Below, piece by piece: positions 43,451 through 56,183 of a DNA stretch of 64,000 nt. The position numbers were made by a program, and so were the translations under genes. This DNA is from Gluconobacter albidus (lineage in GTDB: Bacteria; Pseudomonadota; Alphaproteobacteria; Acetobacterales; Acetobacteraceae): positions 148,094-212,093 of the forward strand of contig NZ_BEWL01000004.1 of assembly GCF_002723915.1 (NCBI RefSeq). Reading direction: 5' to 3'. Numbering within the stretch: the stretch's first letter is position 1; the number at the start of each line of letters is the position of its first letter. Under the pieces are notes generated by a model. The model did no database searches and was not told the DNA's origin. It saw only the letters and a program-made list of their open reading frames with translations.

Positions 43451-44208
43451 CACGCCAGCTCCGCCAGACCGAAAACGGGTGTCGAGGCGCAGGCCATGTC
43501 CCGTCTGGGCATCAGCCCGGCCTCGAACGCTTCCCGCCCCGCCTGAATCGCGCGACCGAATGCCCGCGCCATGGCCGCCGGGTCCACGGCCTTGGCCACC
43601 GCCGTGTTGAGCAGAATGGCGTCCAACCCCATCTCCATGGCCTGCGCCGCCTGACTGGGCGCACCGATCCCCGCATCCACAACCAGCGGAATACCGGCAA
43701 AATGCGCCCGCATGGTCCGCAGACCTTCAGGATTGCGCAGCCCCTGCCCCGATCCGATGGGCGCGCCCCACGGCATCAGCACCTTGCATCCGGCTTCCAG
43801 AAGTTTTTCCCCCACGATCAGGTCTTCGGTTGTGTAGGGAAACACCTCGAACCCCTCCGCACACAGCACACGCGCGGCTTCGACGAGTGCGAACGGGTCC
43901 GGCTGGAGTGTGTCGGCATGGCCGATGACTTCCAGTTTGATCCACGATGTTCCGAACACTTCGCGCGCCATGCGGGCCGTGGTGACGGCTTCGCGGGCCG
44001 TATGACACCCCGCCGTATTGGGCAGCAGGCGGCATCGGCTTTCGGACAGGATGTTCCGGAACGCCGCACCCGCAGCGCCCTCCCGCCGCAGCGAAACCGT
44101 GATGATCTCCGCGCCGGACGCCTCGATCGCCTCCAGCAGAACCGCGGGCGACGGATACTGCGCCGTCCCGAGCATCAGTCGCGACGTCAGATCAACGCCA
44201 TAAAACAT
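43450..44208 (-). CDS. thiG: Thiazole synthase
   Basis: Makes the thiazole phosphate from DXP, dehydroglycine (from ThiO) and ThiS-thiocarboxylate; 252 aa, cytoplasmic TIM barrel. Visible motifs are [40 protein letters not shown] (Schiff-base Lys in IKLEVIG), [13 protein letters not shown] and [19 protein letters not shown]. It begins two bases after the thiS stop, matching their joint function. Confidence 0.95.
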   Translation of the reverse strand: MFYGVDLTSRLMLGTAQYPSPAVLLEAIEASGAEIITVSLRREGAAGAAFRNILSESRCRLLPNTAGCHTAREAVTTARMAREVFGTSWIKLEVIGHADTLQPDPFALVEAARVLCAEGFEVFPYTTEDLIVGEKLLEAGCKVLMPWGAPIGSGQGLRNPEGLRTMRAHFAGIPLVVDAGIGAPSQAAQAMEMGLDAILLNTAVAKAVDPAAMARAFGRAIQAGREAFEAGLMPRRDMACASTPVFGLAELA

Positions 44209-44209
44209 G

Positions 44210-44396
44210 TCAGCCTCCCTGCATCGGAGACAGGACTTCGACCTTCATGCCTTCGTCCAGACGGGTTGCCTCACGCATGGAACGGGCAATGAAATCGCCG
44301 TTCAGGGCCGTGGCCACGCAGGGGGCTTCAAAACCCTGTTCGATCAGCAGGTCGGCCAGCGTCCGGGCCTGTGTCCTGACGATTTCGCCGTTCAGA

Positions 44397-44407
<11 letters not shown>
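44210..44407 (-). CDS. thiS: Sulfur carrier protein ThiS
   Basis: 65 aa ubiquitin-fold protein ending in the required Gly-Gly (SPMQGG). MRIDLNGEI and [12 protein letters not shown] are ThiS-like. The C-terminal glycine is adenylated by ThiF and becomes a thiocarboxylate. I start at the ATG at 44407, which overlaps the thiO stop by 11 bases; ATG 44413 would add two residues. Confidence 0.9.
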
Positions 44408-47569
<3,162 letters not shown>

Positions 47570-48613
47570 GTGCTTTCACACAAGCTCTTATGGTCTGCTG
47601 TTCTGGGCGCATGTGCCTGCGTTCCGCTGAAGGCCTATTCCTGGGGGGAGAGAGCGCATTCCCTCATCGACAGCACCGCAATCAACGCCCTTCCGGATGA
47701 CGGACCGACTTACCTCAAAAAACAGGTCTCGCTGATCGCGGATTCGGCCAGCGTTCCGGATAGCTGGCGGGCTGCGAGCGAGCCGTTTTCAAAGATGGCC
47801 GAAGACCCCAATCATGGCTGGTTTCGCGAACAGTCCGCTTTTCTGAAAACGATCCCCCGCTCGCGCGTCGCCTTTATTCTTGCGCTGTACCGCGAACATG
47901 AACGCCTCGAAGCCCTCGGCTCGCCCGAAGCAAAACGCATGAACGTCCGCTGGGCCGGTACACTGCCTTACGCCGTGGTCGAAGGATACGAACACCTCGT
48001 CGCAGATATGCGCGCGATCCGCGAAGCGCAGGCCGCCGGACATAATCCATCGGCCCTTCAGACCGATACCGCCTTCATAGTGGCCTGGATGGGGCATTAC
48101 GTCGCCGACGGATCGCAACCCCTACATGTCACGATCCATCATGACGGCTGGGTTGGCCCCAACCCGCATCATTATACCCGAGACCATAATGTCCATGGCC
48201 GTTTCGAGTCCGATTACGTCGAAATGATCAACCTGACCGAACGGGACTTGCAGCAGCACCTCGCACCACTCGGGCATCAGAGCGGCGACGTCTTCGACCT
48301 CGTTCTTGCCTATCTCGCGCAGTCACATCGGGATGTCGAAACGGTCTACGCTCTCGACCAGTCCGGCGCCCTCAAAGACCCGCAGAACAAGGCTGCGCGT
48401 CACCTGGTTTACGAGCGCACCGCAGCGGCGGCGGCCATGCTGCGCGACCTTGTCTATCGGGCATGGCGGGAGAGCGCCCTGCCGCCCGAGACGTCAGCGC
48501 AGCCCGACCCGGCAGACCCGGAAAGCCCCGGATATGATTCCGCTTCAGGGACAGTACCCGCCGCGCGCTCCCCCTCTCTTCCTCCGTCCGTCCGTCCCTC
48601 TCCGGCTGGCTGA
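47570..48613 (+). CDS. Secreted S1/P1-type nuclease
   Basis: About 347 aa. The signal peptide (LSHKLLWSAVLGACACVPLKAYS) is followed directly by WGERAH, the N-terminal Trp that binds zinc in this family. Other zinc ligands appear in the central IVAWMGHYVADGSQPLHVT and the HHDGW/HGRFE region. The family cuts single-stranded DNA/RNA and 3'-nucleotides. GTG 47570 puts the leader at the N-terminus; GTG 47468 would add 34 hydrophilic residues. The Pro/Ser-rich tail of about 40 residues is unusual. It ends 38 bases before an ECF sigma gene and may share its transcript. Confidence 0.82.
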   Translation: MLSHKLLWSAVLGACACVPLKAYSWGERAHSLIDSTAINALPDDGPTYLKKQVSLIADSASVPDSWRAASEPFSKMAEDPNHGWFREQSAFLKTIPRSRVAFILALYREHERLEALGSPEAKRMNVRWAGTLPYAVVEGYEHLVADMRAIREAQAAGHNPSALQTDTAFIVAWMGHYVADGSQPLHVTIHHDGWVGPNPHHYTRDHNVHGRFESDYVEMINLTERDLQQHLAPLGHQSGDVFDLVLAYLAQSHRDVETVYALDQSGALKDPQNKAARHLVYERTAAAAAMLRDLVYRAWRESALPPETSAQPDPADPESPGYDSASGTVPAARSPSLPPSVRPSPAG

Positions 48614-48650
48614 AACCGGCCCGGTTCGGGGCAGGCATCGCCAGTCTGTC

Positions 48651-49247
48651 ATGACGTCATTTTTTGGAGCTGTGTCAGCCTTGGATTTCCATTGCAATGA
48701 CCGGATCGTCTGGATTTCGCAGCAGATCCTGCCTCACGAACCGGACGTACGCCGCTGGCTGCGCGGTTTTCGTGATATCGACACCGACGACGTCATTCAG
48801 GAGTGCTACGCCATTCTGCTCGATGTCGAAGTCGCAGCAATACAAACGCCCAGAGCCTATTTCTTCCGGATCGCCCGGAATATCGTCCTCCAGCAGTACC
48901 GCCGGGCGAAGGTTGTCTCCATTACGGCACTGGCGGAATTCGACGTCCACGGCATCGCGGACGATGCCTCATGTCCTCACCGGACGATCGAAGCCCGGCA
49001 GGAACTCGAACGGCTTCATCACATGATGCAGGACCTCCCCGAACGTTGTCGTCAGGTCCTTCTGCTGAGGAAACTGGAAGGACTTTCACAACGTCAGGTT
49101 TCCGAACGGCTCGGCATTTCGGAAAATATTGTCGAAAAACAGGTCGCCCGTGGTCTGCGCGCACTGAGCCGACTATTCTGCGACGACCGGCCGACACCCC
49201 CGAAAACGCGCCCCGCCCCGATGAAGAAGGTTACGACCCTCCTTTGA
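48651..49247 (+). CDS. ECF RNA polymerase sigma factor (second FecI-like)
   Basis: 198 aa. Region 2 is around RWLRGFRDIDTDDVIQECYA and PRAYFFRIARNIVLQQYRR. Region 4 is LPERCRQVLLLRKLEGL with HTH SQRQVSERLGISENIVEKQV. ATG 48651 chosen; upstream in-frame sequence overlaps the nuclease gene. It partners the FecR protein whose start overlaps its stop. It would activate the TonB receptor gene at 50294. Confidence 0.9.
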   Translation: MTSFFGAVSALDFHCNDRIVWISQQILPHEPDVRRWLRGFRDIDTDDVIQECYAILLDVEVAAIQTPRAYFFRIARNIVLQQYRRAKVVSITALAEFDVHGIADDASCPHRTIEARQELERLHHMMQDLPERCRQVLLLRKLEGLSQRQVSERLGISENIVEKQVARGLRALSRLFCDDRPTPPKTRPAPMKKVTTLL

Positions 49248-50182
49248 GCCATGATGACACGAGCATAGGCTCGATTGATGCGGTCGCCTTCGATTGGGTC
49301 GCACGCCTCGACAACGCCCCTCTGAATGTTTCCGATGCCGCAGCCCTCCAGCGCTGGCTCGCAGAAGACGTGCGCCATCGCGGAGCCTTCGTGCGTGCGC
49401 AGAGCCTCTGGATGTCAGCAGGCCGCATGGCCGCGCTTCAGGGCATGCCGCTTCGCGCTCCCGTCCCGCCCCGCGCTCTTTCAAGGCGCGCGCTTATCCG
49501 TACGGCCGTAGCGGCCGGGATCGCAGGGACATGCCTGATCCCGCATCGCTCCGCAGATGCCTCGGAGATTTTCCACGCGGCCTCCGGGCTGATGCACGTC
49601 ACCCAGCCGGAATGCGGCGAGATCGTTCTCGATCAGGGGACGATCCTGCGCATTCGCCGCAATACCGGCCGCCCTGCGTTCGACCTGCTCACAGGGCGCA
49701 TGAGTCTGGCAGCACGCCGCGTGTCCCTCCCGATCAACATGAACGGGCTTTTCATCGCCTTGCAGCCTTCCAGCAAACTGATTGCTCATGCAGCCGGAAC
49801 CGACAGCGATGCCCTCGTGCTGCAGGGTCACGCCCTGAGCCACTGCGTGCAGGAACGGATGGACCGCCATCTCCATGCACGGGACTGGATCCAGACCACC
49901 CCCCGTTCCATTACGGTTACAACCCTCTGCGACGACGACATGGAGCGCGCTGTCGCCTGGAGTCAGGGCAAACTCGAATTCCAGTCCGTGGATGTCGTAG
50001 AGGCCATCTCCGAACTGAACCGTTACAATGCCAGAAAGATTATCCTGACCGGATCTGCCTGCGCGCACCGGAAAATCAGCGGTATCTTCATGCTTGACGA
50101 CCCTCTCGGTTTCGCCCGCGTTCTCAGGGAAATATTTGGTGTCCGCCTCAGTATTTCCAAAGAAAACATTGCAATTTCATGA
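49244..50182 (+). CDS. FecR-type anti-sigma factor (second copy)
   Basis: About 312 aa. The N-terminal sigma-binding domain (VAFDWVARLDNAPL, LQRWLAEDVRHRGAFVRAQ) precedes one membrane helix (LIRTAVAAGIAGTCLIP), the periplasmic FecR domain and a C-terminal part (VEAISELNRYNARKIILTG, RKISGIFMLDDP) like that of the first system. No ATG is available near the sigma stop; a TTG at 49244 overlapping the stop is the likeliest start. The reading frame is open further upstream but overlaps the sigma gene. Confidence 0.85.
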   Translation: MSHDDTSIGSIDAVAFDWVARLDNAPLNVSDAAALQRWLAEDVRHRGAFVRAQSLWMSAGRMAALQGMPLRAPVPPRALSRRALIRTAVAAGIAGTCLIPHRSADASEIFHAASGLMHVTQPECGEIVLDQGTILRIRRNTGRPAFDLLTGRMSLAARRVSLPINMNGLFIALQPSSKLIAHAAGTDSDALVLQGHALSHCVQERMDRHLHARDWIQTTPRSITVTTLCDDDMERAVAWSQGKLEFQSVDVVEAISELNRYNARKIILTGSACAHRKISGIFMLDDPLGFARVLREIFGVRLSISKENIAIS

Positions 50183-50293
50183 CCGGAATCATGCGTTCGT
50201 GACGCCATAAAAGCTTCACACAAACACAACGGCGGATTTTTCGATCTTTTACATCTTTGAAGCGAACGTAGCCGAACGGGGATCGAACCTGCT

Positions 50294-53272
50294 GTGTCTC
50301 GCTTTATCCATCATACACGATTTCTTTCTGCTCTTGCCTTCTCGACAACCTGCCTCGCCAGCGGTTTCGTACCCCACAGGGCCTTTGCGCAATCGACTGC
50401 ATTCAATATCGGACGCATGCCGATTTCCCGCGCGATCATTGCCTATGGTCGGCAGGCCAATATGCAGATCATTCTGGCCGATCCCGTGCGCCAGTCCATC
50501 ACCGGAAATGCCGTTCAGGGCAGCATGGACAGTCAAACCGCTCTGGAGAAACTTCTGGCCGGAACCGGACTTGAAGTAATTTCCACGCATGACCGACTGA
50601 TTGTCATCGGTCTTCGCAAGACAGCCGCAGCTTCCGGCGTCAAAACAGCCTCTGCCCGCCGCCTTGGACGGGATGCAACCGTCAGCGAGAACGTGAATGT
50701 CACAGGAAAGCGGGACAACACCTCGACCAAGCGCTACGCTTCGCAGATCGTCGATACGCTCAGCGCGGCCCAGATGCGCACGGTGCCCGATCTGAGCGTG
50801 GTCGAGGCGGCCCGGCGCATCGTGGGCATTTCGGTTATGCCGAGCACGGACGACAACCGGTCGGACAACAATATCGAAAACATCACGATCCGCGGCCTCG
50901 ACAATTCCTACAATCTCATCACCATTGATGGTGCCCAGCTTGCCAGCGCCAACAATACCTATCGCGGCGCACGGCTGGACCTCATCCCATCGTCCATGCT
51001 GGGCGAACTCCAGGTTCTCAAAACTGTGGACGCCTATAACGATCCGCAGGGGATCGGCGGTCAGGTCAACATGGTGACGAAAAGCGCATTCGATTACGGC
51101 AACAGTTTCGATACGCAGCTTCTCGGCGGATGGAACAATCTTGCCGGGAGTGTCGTCCAGCCGATGCACGAAAACTGGCGCGTCGACGGCGCCCTGACGC
51201 GCGTATTCGGCAAGAACAAGGAATTCGGCTTCGTCCTTTCCGGCAACTATCAGGAACTTCATTCCGCCTCGCACGCGATTTTGCCGGGCGATACGACAGG
51301 TGACGGCTGGAACTATTACAGCACCTCGGGAACATCCGTGGGCTCCCCTACCAACACGGACGCACAGGCTGCAAAAGGCAACGCTGTTCCCGTGCGTTCG
51401 CAGGATTATGCTTTTGATGACGCCTATCGGCGCTACAGCCTGACCGGGAAGTTCCAGTATCGCCCGTCCAGCCGCTTCGATCTGTCGGTTTTTGGCGGCT
51501 ACTTCCACACACTCGATCAGGAAACGCGCAACGAAGCGCTTTCGATGCCCTCAGGCACATGGACGCAGGGCGCAACCCCCGACACCGGTTCCGTCACGAC
51601 CGGCCAGTATCAGTTCGGAATCACACAACAGCCCGAGACGCAGCGGACATGGTTCGTCAACGGCAAGATCCATTACGACATCAACGACCGGATGCACCTG
51701 AATTTCCTCGCGTCAGACTCCATCGCCTGGGACGACAGCTACCGCACCATGATCAAATACAACACCGGAATGAACGAAAACACGAACAAGACAACATACC
51801 AGTCTGCCTACGGATATAATTATTCCATCAACAACGGCGCTCCGGTCATTGCCCTGAACGACCTCTCCGCGGCCAATGACGCCAACAACTACAACCCGCG
51901 CTACTGGCGGTTTTACGGCTTCCACGTCAAGAATGACGTACGGTTTCTGAGGGGCGACTGGCGATGGGACGTCGGGCATGGTTTCTGGCTGAATGCCGGC
52001 GTCACCCAGACGATGACACATGTGGACAACAGTGAAACCTACACCCAGTGGATCCCGAAAGATGCCATAACCGCTGCTGAAATCGGGAACATGAACGAAG
52101 TACTCGCGAGCAAGGTCCTGACGCTGGAATCCGCTCCGGGGCTGAAATTCCCCATTTTTAATTATCAGGAAGCCCTCAACAAGCTCCTGAACGACAAATC
52201 TCTTTTCAAAACCACCAACACAACGTCAACGACCAAACCAGCCTACTATCACCTTCAGGAGTCCATCACTGCCGCCTACTTCCAGACCGGCTGGCACAAC
52301 CGCTACGTTTCGCTTCAGGGCGGCTTCCGCTGGGACCACACACGCGCCGACATCGGAAATTTCAATGGCGTAACAAATTCCGGCGTCACCGATTACCAGT
52401 TCGAAACGCGCGGCGCCGGTTACGATTATCTCCTCCCCTCGGTTCTGGCCTCATTCAACGTCAGCCCCACAATGAAGCTGCGCGCGGCATTCACCGAGAC
52501 GGTCGGTCGCCCCAACTACGGAGACTACGGCGCCGCGACAAGCACCACATTCGACGGCGCGACCGTCAATATTTCCCAGGGCAACCCGAACCTCAAACCC
52601 CGTCATTCCTGGAATTACGACCTGTCCTATGAATGGTATCCGCAGAAGGACACCCTCGTAACGGTCGGGATCTTCTACAAAGACATTCACGACGAAATCT
52701 ATACACGCACATCATACGGCAATGTCGTGATGGACGGGAGCACTTACGCTGCAGTCGTCTCCGAACCCCTCAACGCCTCCGGTGCGGGCATGCGTGGCGT
52801 CGAAATGCAGTTCATGCGTCAACGCTTCGGCTTCCTGCCCGGAATTCTGAAGAATTTCGGTATTTCCTTCAACGCGACCTTCCTTCAGGGGTTCTACGAG
52901 GAAACCATGGACGACGGCTCGCAGCGCAGGGTACACGGTCTCTCGAACCAGCCGTCACACATCTATAACGCCTCACTGTTTTATGCCGACAAACATCTCG
53001 AGGCGCGCGTCGCCTATAACCGGATCGGAAAGTCCCTCTATTCCACGTCCGGCACGGCAAGCTGGCAGGACATGTGGCTTCAGGAGCGCGGACAGCTCGA
53101 CCTTCAGGTCAGCTACCGTTTCTACAAATGGCTTTCCGCCACCGGTCAGGTCCAGAACCTGACGGGGGAAGGTTACGAAACCCGGATGGGGCCGCGTGAA
53201 AACCTGATCCAGGACCGTCATCCCGCCGGACGCAGCGTCTGGTTCGGCCTCCGCTTCCAGCCGGATTTCTGA
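50294..53272 (+). CDS. TonB-dependent receptor with STN domain (second system)
   Basis: 992 aa, starting with GTG at 50294. After the signal peptide is an STN domain (about residues 35-100: MPISRAIIAYGRQANMQIIL, MDSQTALEKLLAGTGLEVI). The plug contains VVEAARRIVGISVMPST and NIENITIRGLDNSYNLITID. The long barrel ends FGLRFQPDF. The plug resembles large receptors of the oligosaccharide/CirA-like group rather than classic siderophore ones. Gene order nuclease, sigma, FecR, receptor suggests surface signalling. The following gene starts four bases after the stop. Confidence 0.92.
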   Translation: MSRFIHHTRFLSALAFSTTCLASGFVPHRAFAQSTAFNIGRMPISRAIIAYGRQANMQIILADPVRQSITGNAVQGSMDSQTALEKLLAGTGLEVISTHDRLIVIGLRKTAAASGVKTASARRLGRDATVSENVNVTGKRDNTSTKRYASQIVDTLSAAQMRTVPDLSVVEAARRIVGISVMPSTDDNRSDNNIENITIRGLDNSYNLITIDGAQLASANNTYRGARLDLIPSSMLGELQVLKTVDAYNDPQGIGGQVNMVTKSAFDYGNSFDTQLLGGWNNLAGSVVQPMHENWRVDGALTRVFGKNKEFGFVLSGNYQELHSASHAILPGDTTGDGWNYYSTSGTSVGSPTNTDAQAAKGNAVPVRSQDYAFDDAYRRYSLTGKFQYRPSSRFDLSVFGGYFHTLDQETRNEALSMPSGTWTQGATPDTGSVTTGQYQFGITQQPETQRTWFVNGKIHYDINDRMHLNFLASDSIAWDDSYRTMIKYNTGMNENTNKTTYQSAYGYNYSINNGAPVIALNDLSAANDANNYNPRYWRFYGFHVKNDVRFLRGDWRWDVGHGFWLNAGVTQTMTHVDNSETYTQWIPKDAITAAEIGNMNEVLASKVLTLESAPGLKFPIFNYQEALNKLLNDKSLFKTTNTTSTTKPAYYHLQESITAAYFQTGWHNRYVSLQGGFRWDHTRADIGNFNGVTNSGVTDYQFETRGAGYDYLLPSVLASFNVSPTMKLRAAFTETVGRPNYGDYGAATSTTFDGATVNISQGNPNLKPRHSWNYDLSYEWYPQKDTLVTVGIFYKDIHDEIYTRTSYGNVVMDGSTYAAVVSEPLNASGAGMRGVEMQFMRQRFGFLPGILKNFGISFNATFLQGFYEETMDDGSQRRVHGLSNQPSHIYNASLFYADKHLEARVAYNRIGKSLYSTSGTASWQDMWLQERGQLDLQVSYRFYKWLSATGQVQNLTGEGYETRMGPRENLIQDRHPAGRSVWFGLRFQPDF

Positions 53273-53276
53273 TCTC

Positions 53277-54098
53277 ATGAAAACGCTTGTTCCGTCATTT
53301 TTCGCCCTCCTCCTCACCGCGTCCGTCAGTGCCCCAGCCCTCGCTCAGGAGGCAGCCCCCATGCTGGGTGCGGCAAAGATTCTGCGCACCGTGCCGGCAC
53401 GGGAAGCCACGCAGGGTGTCGCCAACGATCCCCGGTTTCTCTACGCCATCGAAAACAGCACAATCGGCAAATACGACCGAAGAACAGGCCAGCGTGTAGG
53501 CTTATGGTCGGGTGATCGCAGGGTTTTCATCCATATCAACAGCTGCGAAACGCAGGGGACCGAACTGGTCTGCGCGATGTCGAACTATCCCAATGTTCCG
53601 ATGTGGAGTTCTGTCGAGTGGTTCGACACGAAGACCATGCGTCACCTCCGCAGCCACAGTTTCGGCCCCGGACGCGGATCGCTCACCTGGATCGACTGGC
53701 ATGACGGAAGCTGGTGGGCATGTTTCGCAAATTACGACGGCGATGGCGGCGAAGCTCCCCGTGACCACCGCTCCACACTGCTTGTGCGGATGGATCCGCA
53801 TTTCGTCACACAGGAGCAGTGGCTGTTTCCCGAAGACGTCCTCAACAGCTTCGGCCATCACAGCGCATCGGGCGGACACTGGGGTCAGGATGGCCGCCTC
53901 TATGTCTCCGGACATGACGCCCCCAGCCTTTATGTTCTCGCCCTTCCGGATGCTGGCGGGCGCCTCCTTCATGTCGGCACATATGATTTGCCCACACGCG
54001 GACAGGCCTTCGACTGGGACGTTATCTCCAGCCATCACCTGTGGACCATCGACCGGCAGAAAATGACCCTGGTCGAAAGCAGCCTTCCGACACCATAA
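53277..54098 (+). CDS. Secreted propeller-like protein of unknown function
   Basis: 273 aa with a signal peptide (SFFALLLTASVSAPALAQ). Repeated Trp/Asp-rich segments (NDPRFLYAIENSTIGKYDR, GSLTWIDWHDGSWW, GGHWGQDGRLYVSGHD, RGQAFDWDVISSHHLWTID) suggest a beta-propeller, but I cannot name a family. It starts four bases after the TonB receptor stop, so it should be co-translated with it. It could bind or process the receptor's ligand in the periplasm or at the surface. Confidence 0.8.
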   Translation: MKTLVPSFFALLLTASVSAPALAQEAAPMLGAAKILRTVPAREATQGVANDPRFLYAIENSTIGKYDRRTGQRVGLWSGDRRVFIHINSCETQGTELVCAMSNYPNVPMWSSVEWFDTKTMRHLRSHSFGPGRGSLTWIDWHDGSWWACFANYDGDGGEAPRDHRSTLLVRMDPHFVTQEQWLFPEDVLNSFGHHSASGGHWGQDGRLYVSGHDAPSLYVLALPDAGGRLLHVGTYDLPTRGQAFDWDVISSHHLWTIDRQKMTLVESSLPTP

Positions 54099-54103
54099 AC
54101 GCT

Positions 54104-54556
54104 TCAGCGCATCAGATCGTCCGCAAAGCGTCGCAACAATTTTCCCAGCTGGTCGAGGTCATCATCCGTCCATGACGCGAGGATGCGATTGGCCAGCCGT
54201 TCGCGCGCCCGGTTCAGCACTGCAATCATCTCTCTCCCGCGCGTGCTGACCACGGCCTCGCGGACACGCCTGTCCTTTATCGAAGGCTGACGTTCAATCA
54301 GCCCAAGGGACTCCAGCTTCGCCATCTGGCGGCTCACTGTCGTGTGATCTCGACCCGTCCGGTCCGCAAGTTCCACCACGCCAATCGGTCCATATCTGCC
54401 GACACGGGCGAGGAGCGGAAACAATGCCCGATCAAGCGGGAGCCCCGCTTCTTCGATCAGTCGATCATCCCGGCGCGGACGGTTGATTTCGTCGACAAGG
54501 TCGATGAGCGCGCTGTGCAATTCCTGCAGGACCTTGGAGTCGTGTGTATTTTTCAC
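54104..54556 (-). CDS. MarR family transcriptional regulator
   Basis: 150 aa winged-helix protein. Recognition region GVVELADRTGRDHTTVSRQMAKLES, wing GLIERQPSIKDRRVREAVVS and C-terminal dimer helices fit MarR. GTG start at 54556. It is divergent from the FAD monooxygenase, 67 bases away, with a palindrome (ATATG-TG-CATAT) in the gap, so it probably controls that gene and itself in response to a phenolic compound. Effector unknown. Confidence 0.9.
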   Translation of the reverse strand: MKNTHDSKVLQELHSALIDLVDEINRPRRDDRLIEEAGLPLDRALFPLLARVGRYGPIGVVELADRTGRDHTTVSRQMAKLESLGLIERQPSIKDRRVREAVVSTRGREMIAVLNRARERLANRILASWTDDDLDQLGKLLRRFADDLMR

Positions 54557-54586
54557 GTAATTATTGCTTTATCCAATTTAATGGTG

Positions 54587-54598
54587 ATATGTGCATAT
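54587..54598. promoter_or_regulatory. Palindrome in the MarR/monooxygenase intergenic region
   Basis: ATATGTGCATAT is a perfect 5+5 palindrome with a two-base centre. It is 26 bases before the monooxygenase ATG and 31 bases before the marR start. MarR operators are often such short palindromes; binding is inferred. Confidence 0.45.
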
Positions 54599-54623
54599 TA
54601 CACGCTGTTTACTGGAGAAGCCA

Positions 54624-56156
54624 ATGGCTTTTGATACGGACGTTCTGATCTGCGGCGCAGGAGCAGCAGGCCTGACCCTGGCTATCGACCTCGCACGACA
54701 TGGAATTGACTCCATCCTGATCGAGCAGAACGCGCAGCCCTTCGGTGGCTCGCGGGGAAAAGGCCTTCAACCGCGGTCACTGGAAATCTTCGAGGATCTC
54801 GGCCTTCTCGACAGACTTATGGAGGCGGGCGGCCCATACCCCCCGCTCCTCGTCTATCGTGCGGATGGAAGCCGTGAGAAAACGTCCCTGAGCGAGGACA
54901 GGACAACTCCCAGCCCGGCAGAACCTTATGCACATCCCCTCATGGTCGCGCAGTTCCGCACGGAAGCTGTCCTGCGCGAGCGCCTTGCAGAACTGGGGCA
55001 ACAGCCCCGTTTCGGCTGCCAGCTGACAGCCTTTGAGCAGGACGCAGATGGCGTCTCAGCCCGCATTCAGGATGCAACGGGATCGCACACTCTGCGGGCG
55101 CGATACCTCATCGGAACCGACGGCGGACGCAGTTTCGTCAGGAATGCGCTCGGGATCGGTTTCCCCGGCCAGTCCCTGGGTGTCCGCGCGCTTGTTGCCG
55201 ATGTGGACCTCACCGGGCTGGATCGGCTCGCCTGGCATCGCTTCCAGCTTGGAACTGCCGCAACCCAGATCATGGTCTGCCCGCTCGTCGGAACCGAACT
55301 GTTCCAGATCCAGGCGCCCGTACCTCTGGAAGGAGAGGTGGACCTCTCCGCTCAGGGCCTGACAAGCCTTCTCAGGGATCGCAGTGACCGTGACGATATT
55401 GTCGTGCAATCGGTCGTATGGTCATCGGTTTATTCCATGAGTTCCCGGCTTGCGGACCGCTATCGTGTCGGACGCGTTTTCCTGGCAGGTGATGCTGCCC
55501 ATATTCATCCGCCTACCGGTGGCCAGGGGCTCAATACCAGTGTTCAGGACGCCTATAACCTCGGCTGGAAACTGGCTGCTGTCCTCAAAGGCGCACCGGA
55601 CGCCCTGCTCGAGACTTATGAAGAGGAACGGCGGCCGATCGCCAGCGACATGCTGGATCTCTCGACTCGCATGCTGGGCGAGGCACGAGACGGCAGGATG
55701 CGCCGCAATCGTGAAGTCCGGCAGATGGACCTTGGCTATCGCGCATCTTCCCTGTCGCAGTCCGAGCGGGCTGAAACGGCGCGGATCAAGGCCGGCGATC
55801 GCGCGCCAGATGCACCATGCCGCACTCCAGACGGTCAGCAGACCCGACTGTTCACCCTCTTTCAGGGCCCCGAATGGATTTTGATGGGACAAAATGTTCA
55901 GAACCGTCCAGCCGCCAGCTCTGGCCTTCGCATCATAACCGTCGGCGACGGAGGAGATGTTGTGGACGATAACGGCTTCATTGCCGAGGCCTATGGCCTC
56001 GACGGCAACGAGTGGGTCCTGATCCGACCAGACGGCTATATTGCAGCATTTTCTTCCAGCGAAGGACTGAAAGAAACGCTTTCGCACTACCACGAGGTGG
56101 CAATCCCCGCGTCTGCGCCTTCTCCCTCCGCCCCTGAAAAGAAACACATGGCCTGA
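54624..56156 (+). CDS. FAD-dependent aromatic-ring monooxygenase (PheA/TfdB/MhpA family)
   Basis: 510 aa cytoplasmic flavoprotein hydroxylase. The FAD loop is GAGAAGLTLAIDLARHG, the DG motif GTDGGRSFVRNALG and the GD motif FLAGDAAHIHPPTGGQGLN. The last 120 residues form the thioredoxin-like C-domain of the group (APDAPCRTPDGQ, VLIRPDGYIAAF). Members hydroxylate phenols, polyketides or antibiotics (rifampicin, tetracycline). Start ATG 54624 follows GGAGAAG. The next gene, a GlxA-type regulator, begins 28 bases later, so they are likely one transcript. Substrate not determinable. Confidence 0.9.
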   Translation: MAFDTDVLICGAGAAGLTLAIDLARHGIDSILIEQNAQPFGGSRGKGLQPRSLEIFEDLGLLDRLMEAGGPYPPLLVYRADGSREKTSLSEDRTTPSPAEPYAHPLMVAQFRTEAVLRERLAELGQQPRFGCQLTAFEQDADGVSARIQDATGSHTLRARYLIGTDGGRSFVRNALGIGFPGQSLGVRALVADVDLTGLDRLAWHRFQLGTAATQIMVCPLVGTELFQIQAPVPLEGEVDLSAQGLTSLLRDRSDRDDIVVQSVVWSSVYSMSSRLADRYRVGRVFLAGDAAHIHPPTGGQGLNTSVQDAYNLGWKLAAVLKGAPDALLETYEEERRPIASDMLDLSTRMLGEARDGRMRRNREVRQMDLGYRASSLSQSERAETARIKAGDRAPDAPCRTPDGQQTRLFTLFQGPEWILMGQNVQNRPAASSGLRIITVGDGGDVVDDNGFIAEAYGLDGNEWVLIRPDGYIAAFSSSEGLKETLSHYHEVAIPASAPSPSAPEKKHMA

Positions 56157-56183
56157 ATTACATTTTTCCCTTAAATAAGGCCT

